NCBI GenBank assembly: GCA_003972845.1
Contig: QOAV01000049.1
Span: 1-5,646, forward strand
DNA from: Gammaproteobacteria bacterium
GTDB taxonomy: Bacteria; Pseudomonadota; Gammaproteobacteria; QOAV01
Direction of reading: 5' to 3'
Length of the DNA stretch: 5,646 nt
Part shown: positions 1-5,646 of the stretch, piece by piece
Layout: each line of letters opens with the position of its first letter
Numbering within the stretch: the stretch's first letter is position 1
Notes under the pieces: generated by a model
Databases searched by the model: none
Seen by the model: the letters and a program-made list of their open reading frames with translations, nothing else
Told to the model about the DNA's origin: nothing
Position numbers and translations under genes: made by a program

Positions 1-816
1 CTGGCCGAAGCCATTGTGCGCGGCGCCCGGGAGCGCGGCATCGAGCTGGCCCAGACCGAAGATTTTCAGTCGGTTACCGGCAAGGGCGTCACCGGCAGGG
101 TGGATGACCACAAGGTTTCACTGGGTAACATCAAGCTGATGCAGGACCAAGGCGTCGATACGGGGGAACAGGTCAGGCAGGCTGACGAAGGACGCGCTGA
201 AGGTCAGACCGTGATGTTCATTGCCATCGACGGCAAACCTGCCGGGCTGATCGGTGTCGCCGATCCGATCAAGGCATCCACGCCCGAGGCCATTCGCGAT
301 CTGCATGCCGAGGGCGTCAGAGTGGTGATGCTTACCGGCGACAACCGCACCACGGCTGAGGCGGTGGCGAACAAACTGGATATTGATCGGGTCGAGGCGG
401 AAGTGCTGCCCGACCAGAAGGCGGAAATCGTCAAGAAATTACAGGCGGAAGGCCGTATCGTCGCCATGGCGGGCGATGGCATCAACGACGCCCCTGCATT
501 GGCGCAATCGCATGTGGGCGTGGCCATGGGCACCGGTACCGACGTGGCCATGGAAAGCGCCGGCGTCACGCTGGTCAAGGGCGACCTGCGTGGCATTGTC
601 CGCGCGCGCCGCCTGAGCCGCGCCACCATGAAGAATATCCGCCAGAACCTGTTTTTTGCGTTCATCTACAACTCGCTGGGCGTGCCGGTCGCAGCTGGCA
701 TACTGTATCCGGTAACCGGCCTGCTGTTGTCGCCCATCATTGCGGCGGCGGCCATGAGTTTCAGCTCGGTGTCGGTTATCGCCAATGCCTTGCGTCTGAA
801 AAGAGCGGATATCTGA
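1..816 (+). CDS. copA: Cu(I)-exporting P1B-1-type ATPase, C-terminal part (5' truncated by window)
   Basis: ATP-driven export of Cu(I) from cytoplasm to periplasm across the inner membrane. The reading frame is open from base 1, and the start, the N-terminal metal-binding domains, the CPC motif and the DKTGT phosphorylation site lie off the left edge. The first residues (LAEAIV) match what normally follows the HP dipeptide of the nucleotide-binding domain. Visible are the N-domain glycine motif TGKGVTG (about residues 26-32 of the 271 seen), TGDN (bases 334-345) and the hinge motif [10 protein letters not shown] (from base 472). Two final membrane helices follow. The first carries Tyr-Asn in FIYNSLG and the last carries MSFSS, which are the Cu(I) ligand signatures of P1B-1 ATPases. 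The stop is at 814-816. It leads a run of small same-strand genes with a 22-base gap to the next, suggesting co-transcription. Only the 5' boundary is unknown. Confidence 0.96.
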   Translation: MAEAIVRGARERGIELAQTEDFQSVTGKGVTGRVDDHKVSLGNIKLMQDQGVDTGEQVRQADEGRAEGQTVMFIAIDGKPAGLIGVADPIKASTPEAIRDLHAEGVRVVMLTGDNRTTAEAVANKLDIDRVEAEVLPDQKAEIVKKLQAEGRIVAMAGDGINDAPALAQSHVGVAMGTGTDVAMESAGVTLVKGDLRGIVRARRLSRATMKNIRQNLFFAFIYNSLGVPVAAGILYPVTGLLLSPIIAAAAMSFSSVSVIANALRLKRADI

Positions 817-828
817 TACGCAGAAATC

Positions 829-833
829 GGAGG
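829..833 (+). promoter_or_regulatory. Ribosome binding site GGAGG for the HMA-like gene
   Basis: A full GGAGG lies 5 bases upstream of the ATG at 839, inside the 22-base gap after the copA stop. It fixes the start of the small downstream gene and argues that this gene is translated. Confidence 0.8.
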
Positions 834-838
834 CAAAT

Positions 839-1198
839 ATGAAAAACAACGTACTGAAATGCCATGGGCCGTGGGAAGTCAGCCGCCGTTTTGTATTTCC
901 CGCAATGAGTAGTGCCGGAGATAGTGAGAGCGTTCGCCAGGCCATGGACAGGCTGGCGGGCGTGCGCGGCGCGGTTTTTAACCTTGACTGGCGCACGGTC
1001 ACGATTTGTTACGACACCACCGAGACGGATTATGCAGCCATACTGGAAGTAGCAGATCAGGCCGGTTATCCACCTGCCGCTGGGCGGATGGCGAAGATAA
1101 AGAGAAACTGGCTACAGAATATGGATCTCACCAGCCGGGAAAACGCCGGAATCAAGGTCTCCGCCTGCTGCAACAAACCCCCGCAAGGCAATGGCTGA
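839..1198 (+). CDS. Small HMA-like protein lacking the CxxC metal site, with a C-terminal Cys-Cys tail
   Basis: A 119-residue soluble protein with no signal peptide or membrane helix. Residues about 17-80 follow the beta-alpha-beta-beta-alpha-beta pattern of heavy-metal-associated (HMA) domains: a first strand ending in PAM, a helix (SVRQAMDRLAGV), two strands (AVFNLD, TVTICYD), a second helix (DYAAILEVADQ) and AGYPP near the end. Where HMA domains have GMTCxxC, this protein reads AMSSAGD, so both metal-binding cysteines are absent. Cysteines occur instead at 8, 57, 110 and 111. The last two form the tail SACCNKPPQG after a basic linker (about 84-100). It sits 22 bases after copA and just before the PII-like gene, so a role with the copper pump (accessory, chaperone-like or sensor) is plausible but inferred. 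The HMA assignment rests on pattern alignment by eye. The strong GGAGG site and context support a real gene. Confidence 0.82.
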   Translation: MKNNVLKCHGPWEVSRRFVFPAMSSAGDSESVRQAMDRLAGVRGAVFNLDWRTVTICYDTTETDYAAILEVADQAGYPPAAGRMAKIKRNWLQNMDLTSRENAGIKVSACCNKPPQGNG

Positions 1199-1199
1199 C

Positions 1200-1205
1200 A
1201 AGGAG
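1200..1205 (+). promoter_or_regulatory. Ribosome binding site AAGGAG that decides the PII-like start
   Basis: AAGGAG lies 6 bases before the ATG at 1212, immediately after the HMA-like gene stop (1196-1198). The alternative in-frame ATG at 1191 overlaps the previous gene by 8 bases and has only weak purine sequence (GCAAGGC) ahead of it, so 1212 is preferred. Confidence 0.75.
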
Positions 1206-1211
1206 AACATC

Positions 1212-1538
1212 ATGGTTTTTTGCAAGATAACGGCGATCATTCGCCCGGAAAAACTGGAAGCGGTGGAAGACGTTCTGAAGCAAAAGAAAGTGCGCGGCAT
1301 GACCGTAAGCAAAGTGAAGGGTTTTGGCGAATACGCTAATTTCTACACCTCGGACTGGCTTTGCACCCACGTTCGGGTAGAAGTATTTGCGGAAGCGGAA
1401 CGCGGTGAAGAATACGCCGCCGCCATCATGCAGGCGGCGTATACCGGCGTAGAAGGCGATGGCATCGTCGCCGTGTCGCCAGTGCAGTCGGTTTATCATG
1501 TGCGATTGCAGAAAAAATGTGACCGGCAGCCATGTTGA
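1212..1538 (+). CDS. PII-like signal protein, PII-NG type (P-II family nitrogen regulator homologue linked to metal efflux)
   Basis: A 108-residue cytoplasmic protein of the GlnB/GlnK superfamily, normally trimeric. The N-terminus (KITAIIRPEKLEAVEDVLKQ) and GMTVSKVKGFG (29-39) are classic PII. From there the T-loop is short: 14 residues lie between KGFG and the next strand VRVEVFA (54-60), against about 21 in E. coli GlnB. The uridylylated Tyr-51 context (TELYRGAEY) is missing. The B-loop keeps TGVEGDG (78-84), but the usual following Lys of GDGK is Ile (GDGI). One basic residue, R98, remains in the C-terminal strand, and the tail adds cysteines at 103 and 108. These traits fit PII-NG, a group described as lying beside heavy-metal RND efflux genes. 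Here it follows copA and the HMA-like gene, with a CzcA-like pump about 3 kb away on the other strand. A role in metal rather than nitrogen signalling is inferred. The start 1212 is chosen for its AAGGAG site; 1191 would add 7 residues. Confidence 0.92.
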   Translation: MVFCKITAIIRPEKLEAVEDVLKQKKVRGMTVSKVKGFGEYANFYTSDWLCTHVRVEVFAEAERGEEYAAAIMQAAYTGVEGDGIVAVSPVQSVYHVRLQKKCDRQPC

Positions 1539-1750
1539 GAGCGAGTATTCGAGAAGGAAATATTTTTCGCAAACTTTCGGTTATGAAAGCGATATGGCTC
1601 AACACGGCGCCAAAAGGCAGGCAGACAATCTGCTACGCTCGTGGCTGGAGCAGATAAAGCACGACCATCGTAGTAATCTGCCCCGATCTGTCGAAACCCT
1701 GGCTCAACCCGACAGCGGGGGTGGTATCGAACAACCAACCCGAGTTTTAT
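1539..1750 (+). other. Intergenic stretch between the PII-like gene and the hydrolase
   Basis: About 210 bases with no convincing gene. The left part (roughly 1540-1595) is more AT-rich than the surroundings. The right part holds the hairpin described separately. A 24-codon reading frame from ATG 1583 to TAA 1655 lacks a nearby ribosome binding site. Another frame from ATG 1594 runs into the hydrolase to 1872 but is not gene-like. I see no strong -35/-10 pair: TTGAGA at 1535-1540 has only a poor -10 (AAATAT, 1558-1563) at 17-base spacing. The break in gene spacing suggests that the hydrolase may be transcribed or regulated separately from the copA group. Confidence 0.5.
1681..1720 (+). other. 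Imperfect inverted repeat / hairpin upstream of the hydrolase
   Basis: CCCCG-AT-CTGTCG (1681-1693) pairs with CGACAG-CGGGG (1710-1720). This gives eleven base pairs interrupted only by a two-base AT bulge (1686-1687), with a 16-base loop. No T-run follows, so it is not a standard intrinsic terminator for the copA group. The stem ends directly against a GTG (1721) that is a possible hydrolase start. In RNA it would hinder ribosome access to that codon, favouring the ATG at 1751. It could be an RNA structure, a protein-binding palindrome or a chance pairing. Confidence 0.5.
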
Positions 1751-2611
1751 ATGCATTTTCCCGGCATTCTGTTTTTGGCATTGGCGGCTGCTCCCGTCGT
1801 ATTGCTTTTCATCATCCACGTGATATTTCGCGCGCCACGGCTGAAAGAAAAAGGCAGTCCCGCCGACCATGACATTGCTTATATGGAAGCGCGAATGCCC
1901 GCAATAAACGGCAAACGCCTGTATGGCTGGTGGCTGCCCGTGCCGGAAGCCGACGTTACCGTGGTGGTCATGCACGGCTGGGGCAGCAATATGGAGCTGA
2001 TGTTGCCGCTGGCTTTGCCGTTGCACAAGGCCGGGTTGAATGTGCTGCTGGTGGATGCGCGTAATCACGGGCGCAGTGATTCCGACAGTTTCTCATCAAT
2101 GCCGAAATTTGCGGAAGATACCGGCTCTGCGGTGGATTGGCTCATAGAGAGGCAGCCTGGATCGGCAGAGAAAATCGTGCTGCTGGGCCATTCTGTCGGG
2201 GCGGGCGCGGTGCTTCTCTTGGCGTCGCGCCGGAATGCTATTGCTGCCGTTATCAGCATCGCCGCTTTTGCCCATCCGGAATGGATGATGGAGCGCTACC
2301 TGCGCCGTTTCCATATCCCGGGGGTTCTCCGCCGATGGGTGCTGCGATATGTGGAACGCATTATTGGCCACCGCTACGAAGATATTGCGCCTGTGCATAC
2401 CGCCTGTCGCGCCGATTGCCCGGTGTTGCTGGTACACGGCAGGGAAGACCACACCGTGCCGGTGAGCGACGCCAGAGCCATCAGGGACAATTGTCCGGAA
2501 AAAGGAATCGAACTGTTGCTGATAGACGGCGCGGGGCATGACTCGGTGGAGTCCGTTGAACAACATGCGGATGAACTGATCGGCTTTCTGCAGCGGCATC
2601 ATTTGCTTTGA
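1751..2611 (+). CDS. Membrane-anchored alpha/beta hydrolase (serine hydrolase), substrate unknown
   Basis: A 286-residue protein from ATG 1751. Residues about 4-26 form one hydrophobic segment followed by basic residues (RAPRLKEK), a signal-anchor pattern, so the enzyme is probably tethered to the inner membrane. The catalytic domain shows the oxyanion-hole motif HGWGSN (75-80), DARNHGRSD (102-110), the nucleophile elbow GHSVG with Ser148, the acid Asp233 in HGREDHTVP, and His263 in GAGHDS. The triad is complete. A cap-like region lies at about 175-215. The family resembles the YqkD/FrsA-like or 'alpha/beta fold' lipase/esterase group, and the reaction cannot be read from sequence. An in-frame GTG at 1721 would add 10 residues. 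ATG 1751 is preferred because the hydrophobic segment then starts at the N-terminus and a GAG lies 6 bases upstream, though neither site is strong. Its stop is one base from that of the convergent ATPase gene. No metal-related feature is visible. Confidence 0.9.
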   Translation: MHFPGILFLALAAAPVVLLFIIHVIFRAPRLKEKGSPADHDIAYMEARMPAINGKRLYGWWLPVPEADVTVVVMHGWGSNMELMLPLALPLHKAGLNVLLVDARNHGRSDSDSFSSMPKFAEDTGSAVDWLIERQPGSAEKIVLLGHSVGAGAVLLLASRRNAIAAVISIAAFAHPEWMMERYLRRFHIPGVLRRWVLRYVERIIGHRYEDIAPVHTACRADCPVLLVHGREDHTVPVSDARAIRDNCPEKGIELLLIDGAGHDSVESVEQHADELIGFLQRHHLL

Positions 2612-2622
2612 ATCAGCCCTGC
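2590..2622. terminator. Possible weak hairpin over the two convergent stop codons
   Basis: GCAG-C-GGC (2590-2597) pairs with GCC-CTGC (2616-2622) to give seven base pairs with a single-base bulge and an 18-base loop that contains both stop codons. It would form in either transcript, but there is no T-run on either side and the stem is short. A bidirectional terminator is only a possibility. Confidence 0.2.
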
Positions 2623-4514
2623 ACCCGTCCGGCGCGCAATCCGTTGGCCACCGCCAGCAATTCACTGGCTTCATGTGCCACCACCGTCATGGTGATGCTG
2701 ATCAAACCGCTGACACCGGCGGGTATGAGGATGGCCAGTACGATGATGGCAAACACGATATTCTGCACCGATACGCGCCGAGCCTTTTTGCCCAGCGCCA
2801 GTGCTTCTTCCAGTTTGTTCAGGTCGTCGGCCATGAGGGCGATGTCTGCTGCTTCGATGGCGGCGTCGGTACCGGCTGCGCCCATGGCGACGCCGCAGGT
2901 GGCGGTGGCCAGAGCCGGTGCGTCGTTGACGCCGTCGCCCACCATGAGTACCTCGCCCTGTTTCAGCAATTCGCGGATTGCGCCCATCTTGTCGTCGGGT
3001 TTCAATCCGGCGCGCACGTCGTCGATGCCGAGCTGATCGGCGACGCGCTGCGCGGTGCGGGGATTGTCGCCGGTGAGCATTACGGTGCGGATGCCCATGT
3101 CGTGCAGGCGTCTGATCACCGCAGGTGCTTCATCTCTCAGCGTATCCTGTACCGCAATCAGTCCGGCCATTTCGTTGTCTGACCCCACCAGCATCACGGT
3201 CTTGCCTTCGCTCTGCAGAGCGTTGATTCGTTCAGTGAGATCAGACAGGTTCTTGCCCAGCCCGGCAAACAGCTTCGGGTTGCCGATATACCATGTCACG
3301 CCGTCGATGACGGCTTTGGCGCCAGAGCCGGTGATGGCGGAAAACTGTTCGGTAGCAGCGGGTTCAACGGCTGATTTTTTTGCATATTCCACCACCGCGC
3401 GGGCCAGAGGATGTTGCGATGATCTCTCGATGGCGGCAGCAATGCGCAGCAGGGTGGTTTCATCCGTGTTCAGCGTATCGACGTCAGTGACTTGTGGCTT
3501 GCCGTGGGTCAGTGTCCCGGTCTTGTCGAAAGCGACCGTTTTGATGACGCCCAGGTGCTCCAGATGCGCGCCGCCCTTGATCAATATGCCGCGCTTGCCG
3601 GCCCCGGCAATGCCGGCGGCCATGGCTACCGGCAGTGAGATAATCAGCGCGCAAGGCGCGGCAGCCACCAGCAGAATCACTGCCCGCCCGGACCATTTGG
3701 TCATGTCGCCGCCAATGAACCACGGTATCAGCACCATCAGCACCGCTGACGCCAGCACGGCGGGGCTGTAACGCCGGCCAAAGCGCTCCATCCATTGCTG
3801 GGCGTGGCCTTTTTGCTCCTGCGCCTCCTCCACCATGGTGATGATGCGCGAAAGGGTATTGTCGTTGAAGCCGGCGCTAGCGCGGATTTCCAGCAGACCC
3901 TCGCCGTTGATGCTGGCGGCAAAGACTTTGTCGCCCTCGTCTTTGCTTACTGGTAACGACTCGCCGGTGACAGCCGCTTCATCGAGGCTGGATGCGCCCT
4001 TGATGATGAAGCCGTCGGTCGGTAGCGATTCGCCCGGCTTGACCACGAACACGTCGCCTGGTTGCAGCGTTGCGGCGGCGACCATGTTTTCCTCGCCATC
4101 CAGCAGCACGCGCGCCCGTTTCGGGGCCAGGTCGAGCAGGGCGCGTATGGCGGTGCGGGTGCGGGCAAAGGTGTATTCCTCGATGCCTTCGGCAATGCCG
4201 TAGAGTACCACCAGCGCGGCGGCTTCCTCCCACAGGCCCAGTATGGCCGCGCCGGTGGTGGCGGCGATCATGAGTATGGAAATGCCGACCTCATGCTCCT
4301 CCAGCAATTCTTCCATACCTTCTTTCGCCCACAAATAACCGCCGAGAGCGATGGCCCCAAGGTACAGGGTGATTTCGATTTTTGCGCCGATGGCTCCCGA
4401 CCGCGCCAGCAGCCAGGCGGCGAGGGCGATGACGCCGGCGATCAGTGCATTACGCAGCGGCGGATATTGCCACCAGGGACCGTCAAATCCATCTTCCGAA
4501 CATTCACAGGACAT
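2613..4514 (-). CDS. Heavy-metal P1B-type ATPase with APC motif (P1B-4-like, probable divalent metal exporter)
   Basis: A complete 633-residue inner-membrane pump, close to the usual length of P1B-4 ATPases without an HMA domain. The N-terminus has only a CEC tripeptide (residues 3-5) and an acidic stretch before the first helix (about 22-38). Further helices lie at about 46-62, 77-93 and 96-111. Motifs in order are the actuator TGES (183-186), membrane motif APC (286-288) where many relatives have CPC or SPC, phosphorylation site DKTGT (330-334), HP (368-369), TGDN (481-484) and GDGVNDAPAL (526-535). HEASE (614-618) in the last helix is followed by LLAVANGLR. That last segment aligns with the HEGST/HEGG-type helix of P1B-4 pumps, which handle divalent ions such as Co or Zn, and it lacks the Tyr-Asn and MxxSS signatures of Cu(I) pumps. 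The substrate is inferred. The start at 4514 has GGAG six bases upstream. It follows the RND gene by 11 bases, so the two are probably co-transcribed. Confidence 0.95.
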   Translation of the reverse strand: MSCECSEDGFDGPWWQYPPLRNALIAGVIALAAWLLARSGAIGAKIEITLYLGAIALGGYLWAKEGMEELLEEHEVGISILMIAATTGAAILGLWEEAAALVVLYGIAEGIEEYTFARTRTAIRALLDLAPKRARVLLDGEENMVAAATLQPGDVFVVKPGESLPTDGFIIKGASSLDEAAVTGESLPVSKDEGDKVFAASINGEGLLEIRASAGFNDNTLSRIITMVEEAQEQKGHAQQWMERFGRRYSPAVLASAVLMVLIPWFIGGDMTKWSGRAVILLVAAAPCALIISLPVAMAAGIAGAGKRGILIKGGAHLEHLGVIKTVAFDKTGTLTHGKPQVTDVDTLNTDETTLLRIAAAIERSSQHPLARAVVEYAKKSAVEPAATEQFSAITGSGAKAVIDGVTWYIGNPKLFAGLGKNLSDLTERINALQSEGKTVMLVGSDNEMAGLIAVQDTLRDEAPAVIRRLHDMGIRTVMLTGDNPRTAQRVADQLGIDDVRAGLKPDDKMGAIRELLKQGEVLMVGDGVNDAPALATATCGVAMGAAGTDAAIEAADIALMADDLNKLEEALALGKKARRVSVQNIVFAIIVLAILIPAGVSGLISITMTVVAHEASELLAVANGLRAGRVQG

Positions 4515-4520
4515 GGTTAT

Positions 4521-4524
4521 CTCC
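4521..4524 (-). promoter_or_regulatory. Ribosome binding site GGAG for the P1B-4-like ATPase
   Basis: On the minus strand GGAG lies 6 bases before the ATG (4514-4512), within the 11-base gap after the RND stop codon. It confirms this start, although the same frame stays open upstream to about 5249 as a shadow of the RND gene. Confidence 0.75.
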
Positions 4525-4525
4525 G

Positions 4526-5646
4526 TTATCGGGCAAGTTTTCTGCGTGAAAAGAAACCGTACAATGACGGCAATACGAACAAGGTTAACAGAGTCGAGGA
4601 CACCAGCCCGCCCACTACCACGGTGGCCAGCGGACGCTGCACTTCCGAACCCACGCCGGTGGCCAGCAGCATGGGTATCAGCCCCAGGGCGGCGATGAAG
4701 GCAGTCATCAACACCGGTCGCAGGCGCGAGAAAGCGCCGCTGAATATGGCTTCGTCCAGAGCCAGGCCGTCTGCCGCGCGGCGGTTGATGGCGCTCACCA
4801 GCACCACGCCGTTGAGCACGGCCACGCCGAACAGGGCGATAAAGCCGATGGAGCCGGGCACTGACAGGTACTGGCCGGTAATGAACAGCGCGGCGATGCC
4901 GCCGATGGCCGCCAGCGGCACGTTGAGCATGATCAGCAACGCCTGGCCTACCGAGCCGAAGGCGAAATACAGCAACAGGAAAATCAGCCCCAGCGACAGC
5001 GGCACCACGATCATCAGGCGTTTCTGCGCGCGTTGCTGGTTTTCGAACTGACCGCCGAACACTACGGAATAACCCGGCGGCAGGTCGATTTCCCGGTCTA
5101 TGCGCTGGCGCAGTTCCGCCACCAGCCCGCCCATATCGCGGCCTTCCACATTGGACTGAATCACCACCCGTCGTTGCACGTCGTCGCGGCGTATCTGTGG
5201 CGGACCGGATTCGATGGACACGCTGGCGACGTCGCCCACGCGCACCCACGCGCCGTTGGGCGCTTGCAGAATCAGGTTGCGGATGGCGTCGATGCTGTCG
5301 CGGTATTTCGGCGCGAGGCGCACGTAAATATCGTAGCGCTCATTGCCGTCGATGACCTGGCCGGCCTCCTGGCCGCCGATGGCGTCGGATACCAGATCCA
5401 TGACCTGCGCCACGGCAATGCCGAAGCGCGCCAGCTTGTCGCGGTCCGGGCGCACCACCAGCTGAGCTTCGCCGGCGATCTGCTCCATTTCCACCGAGCG
5501 CGTTCCTTCCACCTTTTGCGTCAATTGCTGAATGGCCTGACCTTTCTCCGCCAGCACCTCCAGATCGGGACCGAACAGCTTGATGGCCAGTTGTGCTTTG
5601 ACGCCGGACAGCAGCTCGTCCACGCGCGTGGCGATGGGCTGGGAGA
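4526..5646 (-). CDS. czcA: CzcA/CusA-family heavy-metal RND efflux pump, C-terminal third (5' truncated by window)
   Basis: The inner-membrane, proton-driven subunit of a three-part efflux pump that moves metal ions from periplasm or cytoplasm to the outside. The 372 visible residues are roughly the last third of a protein usually a little over 1000 long; the N-terminus lies past the right edge. The start of the visible part (QPIATRVDELLSGV, then LAIKLFGPD) is the conserved second-half periplasmic segment of the heavy-metal RND family. The porter domain runs to about residue 205, ending in GGQFENQQRAQ. Five membrane helices, TM8-12, follow at about 210-230, 234-256, 260-287, 310-330 and 337-365. 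RLRPVLMTA, ATGVGSEVQRPLAT and SSTLLTLFVLPSLY are typical of CzcA-type divalent pumps. The metal cannot be fixed because the TM4 charged residues are outside the window. The partner genes (membrane fusion and outer-membrane proteins) are presumably upstream. The P1B ATPase gene follows after 11 bases. Confidence 0.94.
   Translation of the reverse strand, partial: SQPIATRVDELLSGVKAQLAIKLFGPDLEVLAEKGQAIQQLTQKVEGTRSVEMEQIAGEAQLVVRPDRDKLARFGIAVAQVMDLVSDAIGGQEAGQVIDGNERYDIYVRLAPKYRDSIDAIRNLILQAPNGAWVRVGDVASVSIESGPPQIRRDDVQRRVVIQSNVEGRDMGGLVAELRQRIDREIDLPPGYSVVFGGQFENQQRAQKRLMIVVPLSLGLIFLLLYFAFGSVGQALLIMLNVPLAAIGGIAALFITGQYLSVPGSIGFIALFGVAVLNGVVLVSAINRRAADGLALDEAIFSGAFSRLRPVLMTAFIAALGLIPMLLATGVGSEVQRPLATVVVGGLVSSTLLTLFVLPSLYGFFSRRKLAR

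Noticed and set aside
1535..1563. Possible promoter TTGAGA ... AAATAT
   Set aside because: The -10 matches consensus at only three of six positions and the -35 overlaps the PII-like stop codon. This is not enough to call.
1550..1569. Weak stem CGAGAAG/TTTTTCG after the PII-like gene, considered as a terminator
   Set aside because: Two of seven pairs are G-U and the T-run is inside the stem, so it would be unstable and not terminator-like.
1583..1657. Short frame from ATG 1583 encoding 24 residues (begins MKAIWLNTAP)
   Set aside because: There is no ribosome binding site within a usable distance and the stop comes after 24 codons. It faintly recalls the N-terminus of DUF452/BioG-type hydrolases, but the similarity is too short to support even a remnant.
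1594..1872. Frame of about 92 codons bridging the gap and overlapping the hydrolase start
   Set aside because: It overlaps the hydrolase N-terminus by over 100 bases out of frame. The overlapping part is compositionally unlike a folded protein and only weak purines precede the ATG.
1496..2068. Minus-strand frame of 190 codons opposite the gap and hydrolase
   Set aside because: It is rich in His, Gln and Arg with no domain pattern, and lies mostly antisense to a well-supported gene. It is a shadow of GC-rich coding sequence.
4062..5051. Long plus-strand frame (329 codons) opposite the ATPase and RND genes
   Set aside because: It is antisense to two well-supported genes and shows no recognisable motif. 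Such frames are common opposite GC-rich genes.
4515..5249. Upstream extension of the ATPase frame, giving an apparent 878-residue protein
   Set aside because: The added part is low-complexity Arg/Gly/Ala sequence lying inside the RND gene in another frame. A clear ribosome binding site and the conserved family start place the true ATG at 4514.

Overview
The window (5646 bases, GC-rich, tightly packed) looks like a chromosomal or island-borne heavy-metal resistance region of a proteobacterium. A beta- or gammaproteobacterium is my guess from the gene types and codon use, and I cannot name a genus. It holds two convergent gene groups. Both are cut by the window edges or continue past them.

Plus strand, 1-2611. 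The first gene is the 3' half of a Cu(I)-exporting P1B-1 ATPase (copA). Next is a small protein with a heavy-metal-associated (HMA)-like fold that has lost the CxxC metal site but ends in a Cys-Cys tail. It is followed by a short-T-loop PII-family signal protein that fits the 'PII-NG' group known from heavy-metal efflux loci. These three genes are closely spaced with clear ribosome binding sites and probably form one transcript. A gap of about 210 bases containing a strong imperfect hairpin follows. Then comes a membrane-anchored alpha/beta hydrolase with an intact Ser-Asp-His triad.

Minus strand, 5646-2613. The C-terminal third of a CzcA-like heavy-metal RND pump is followed 11 bases later by a complete P1B ATPase of 633 residues. 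This ATPase has APC in place of the usual CPC/SPC metal motif and a HEASE sequence where P1B-4 pumps carry HEGST/HEGG-type residues. It has no N-terminal HMA domain, only a CEC tripeptide at its start. The two genes look like an operon whose promoter and earlier genes lie beyond the right edge.

Working together (inference): the two P-type ATPases would move metal from cytoplasm to periplasm, one for Cu(I) and one probably for a divalent ion. The RND pump, with partners outside the window, would move metal from the periplasm out of the cell. The PII-like protein and the cysteine-altered HMA-like protein are candidates for sensing or modulating these pumps. The hydrolase has no evident link to metals. 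No rRNA, tRNA, mobile element, CRISPR array or origin was seen.
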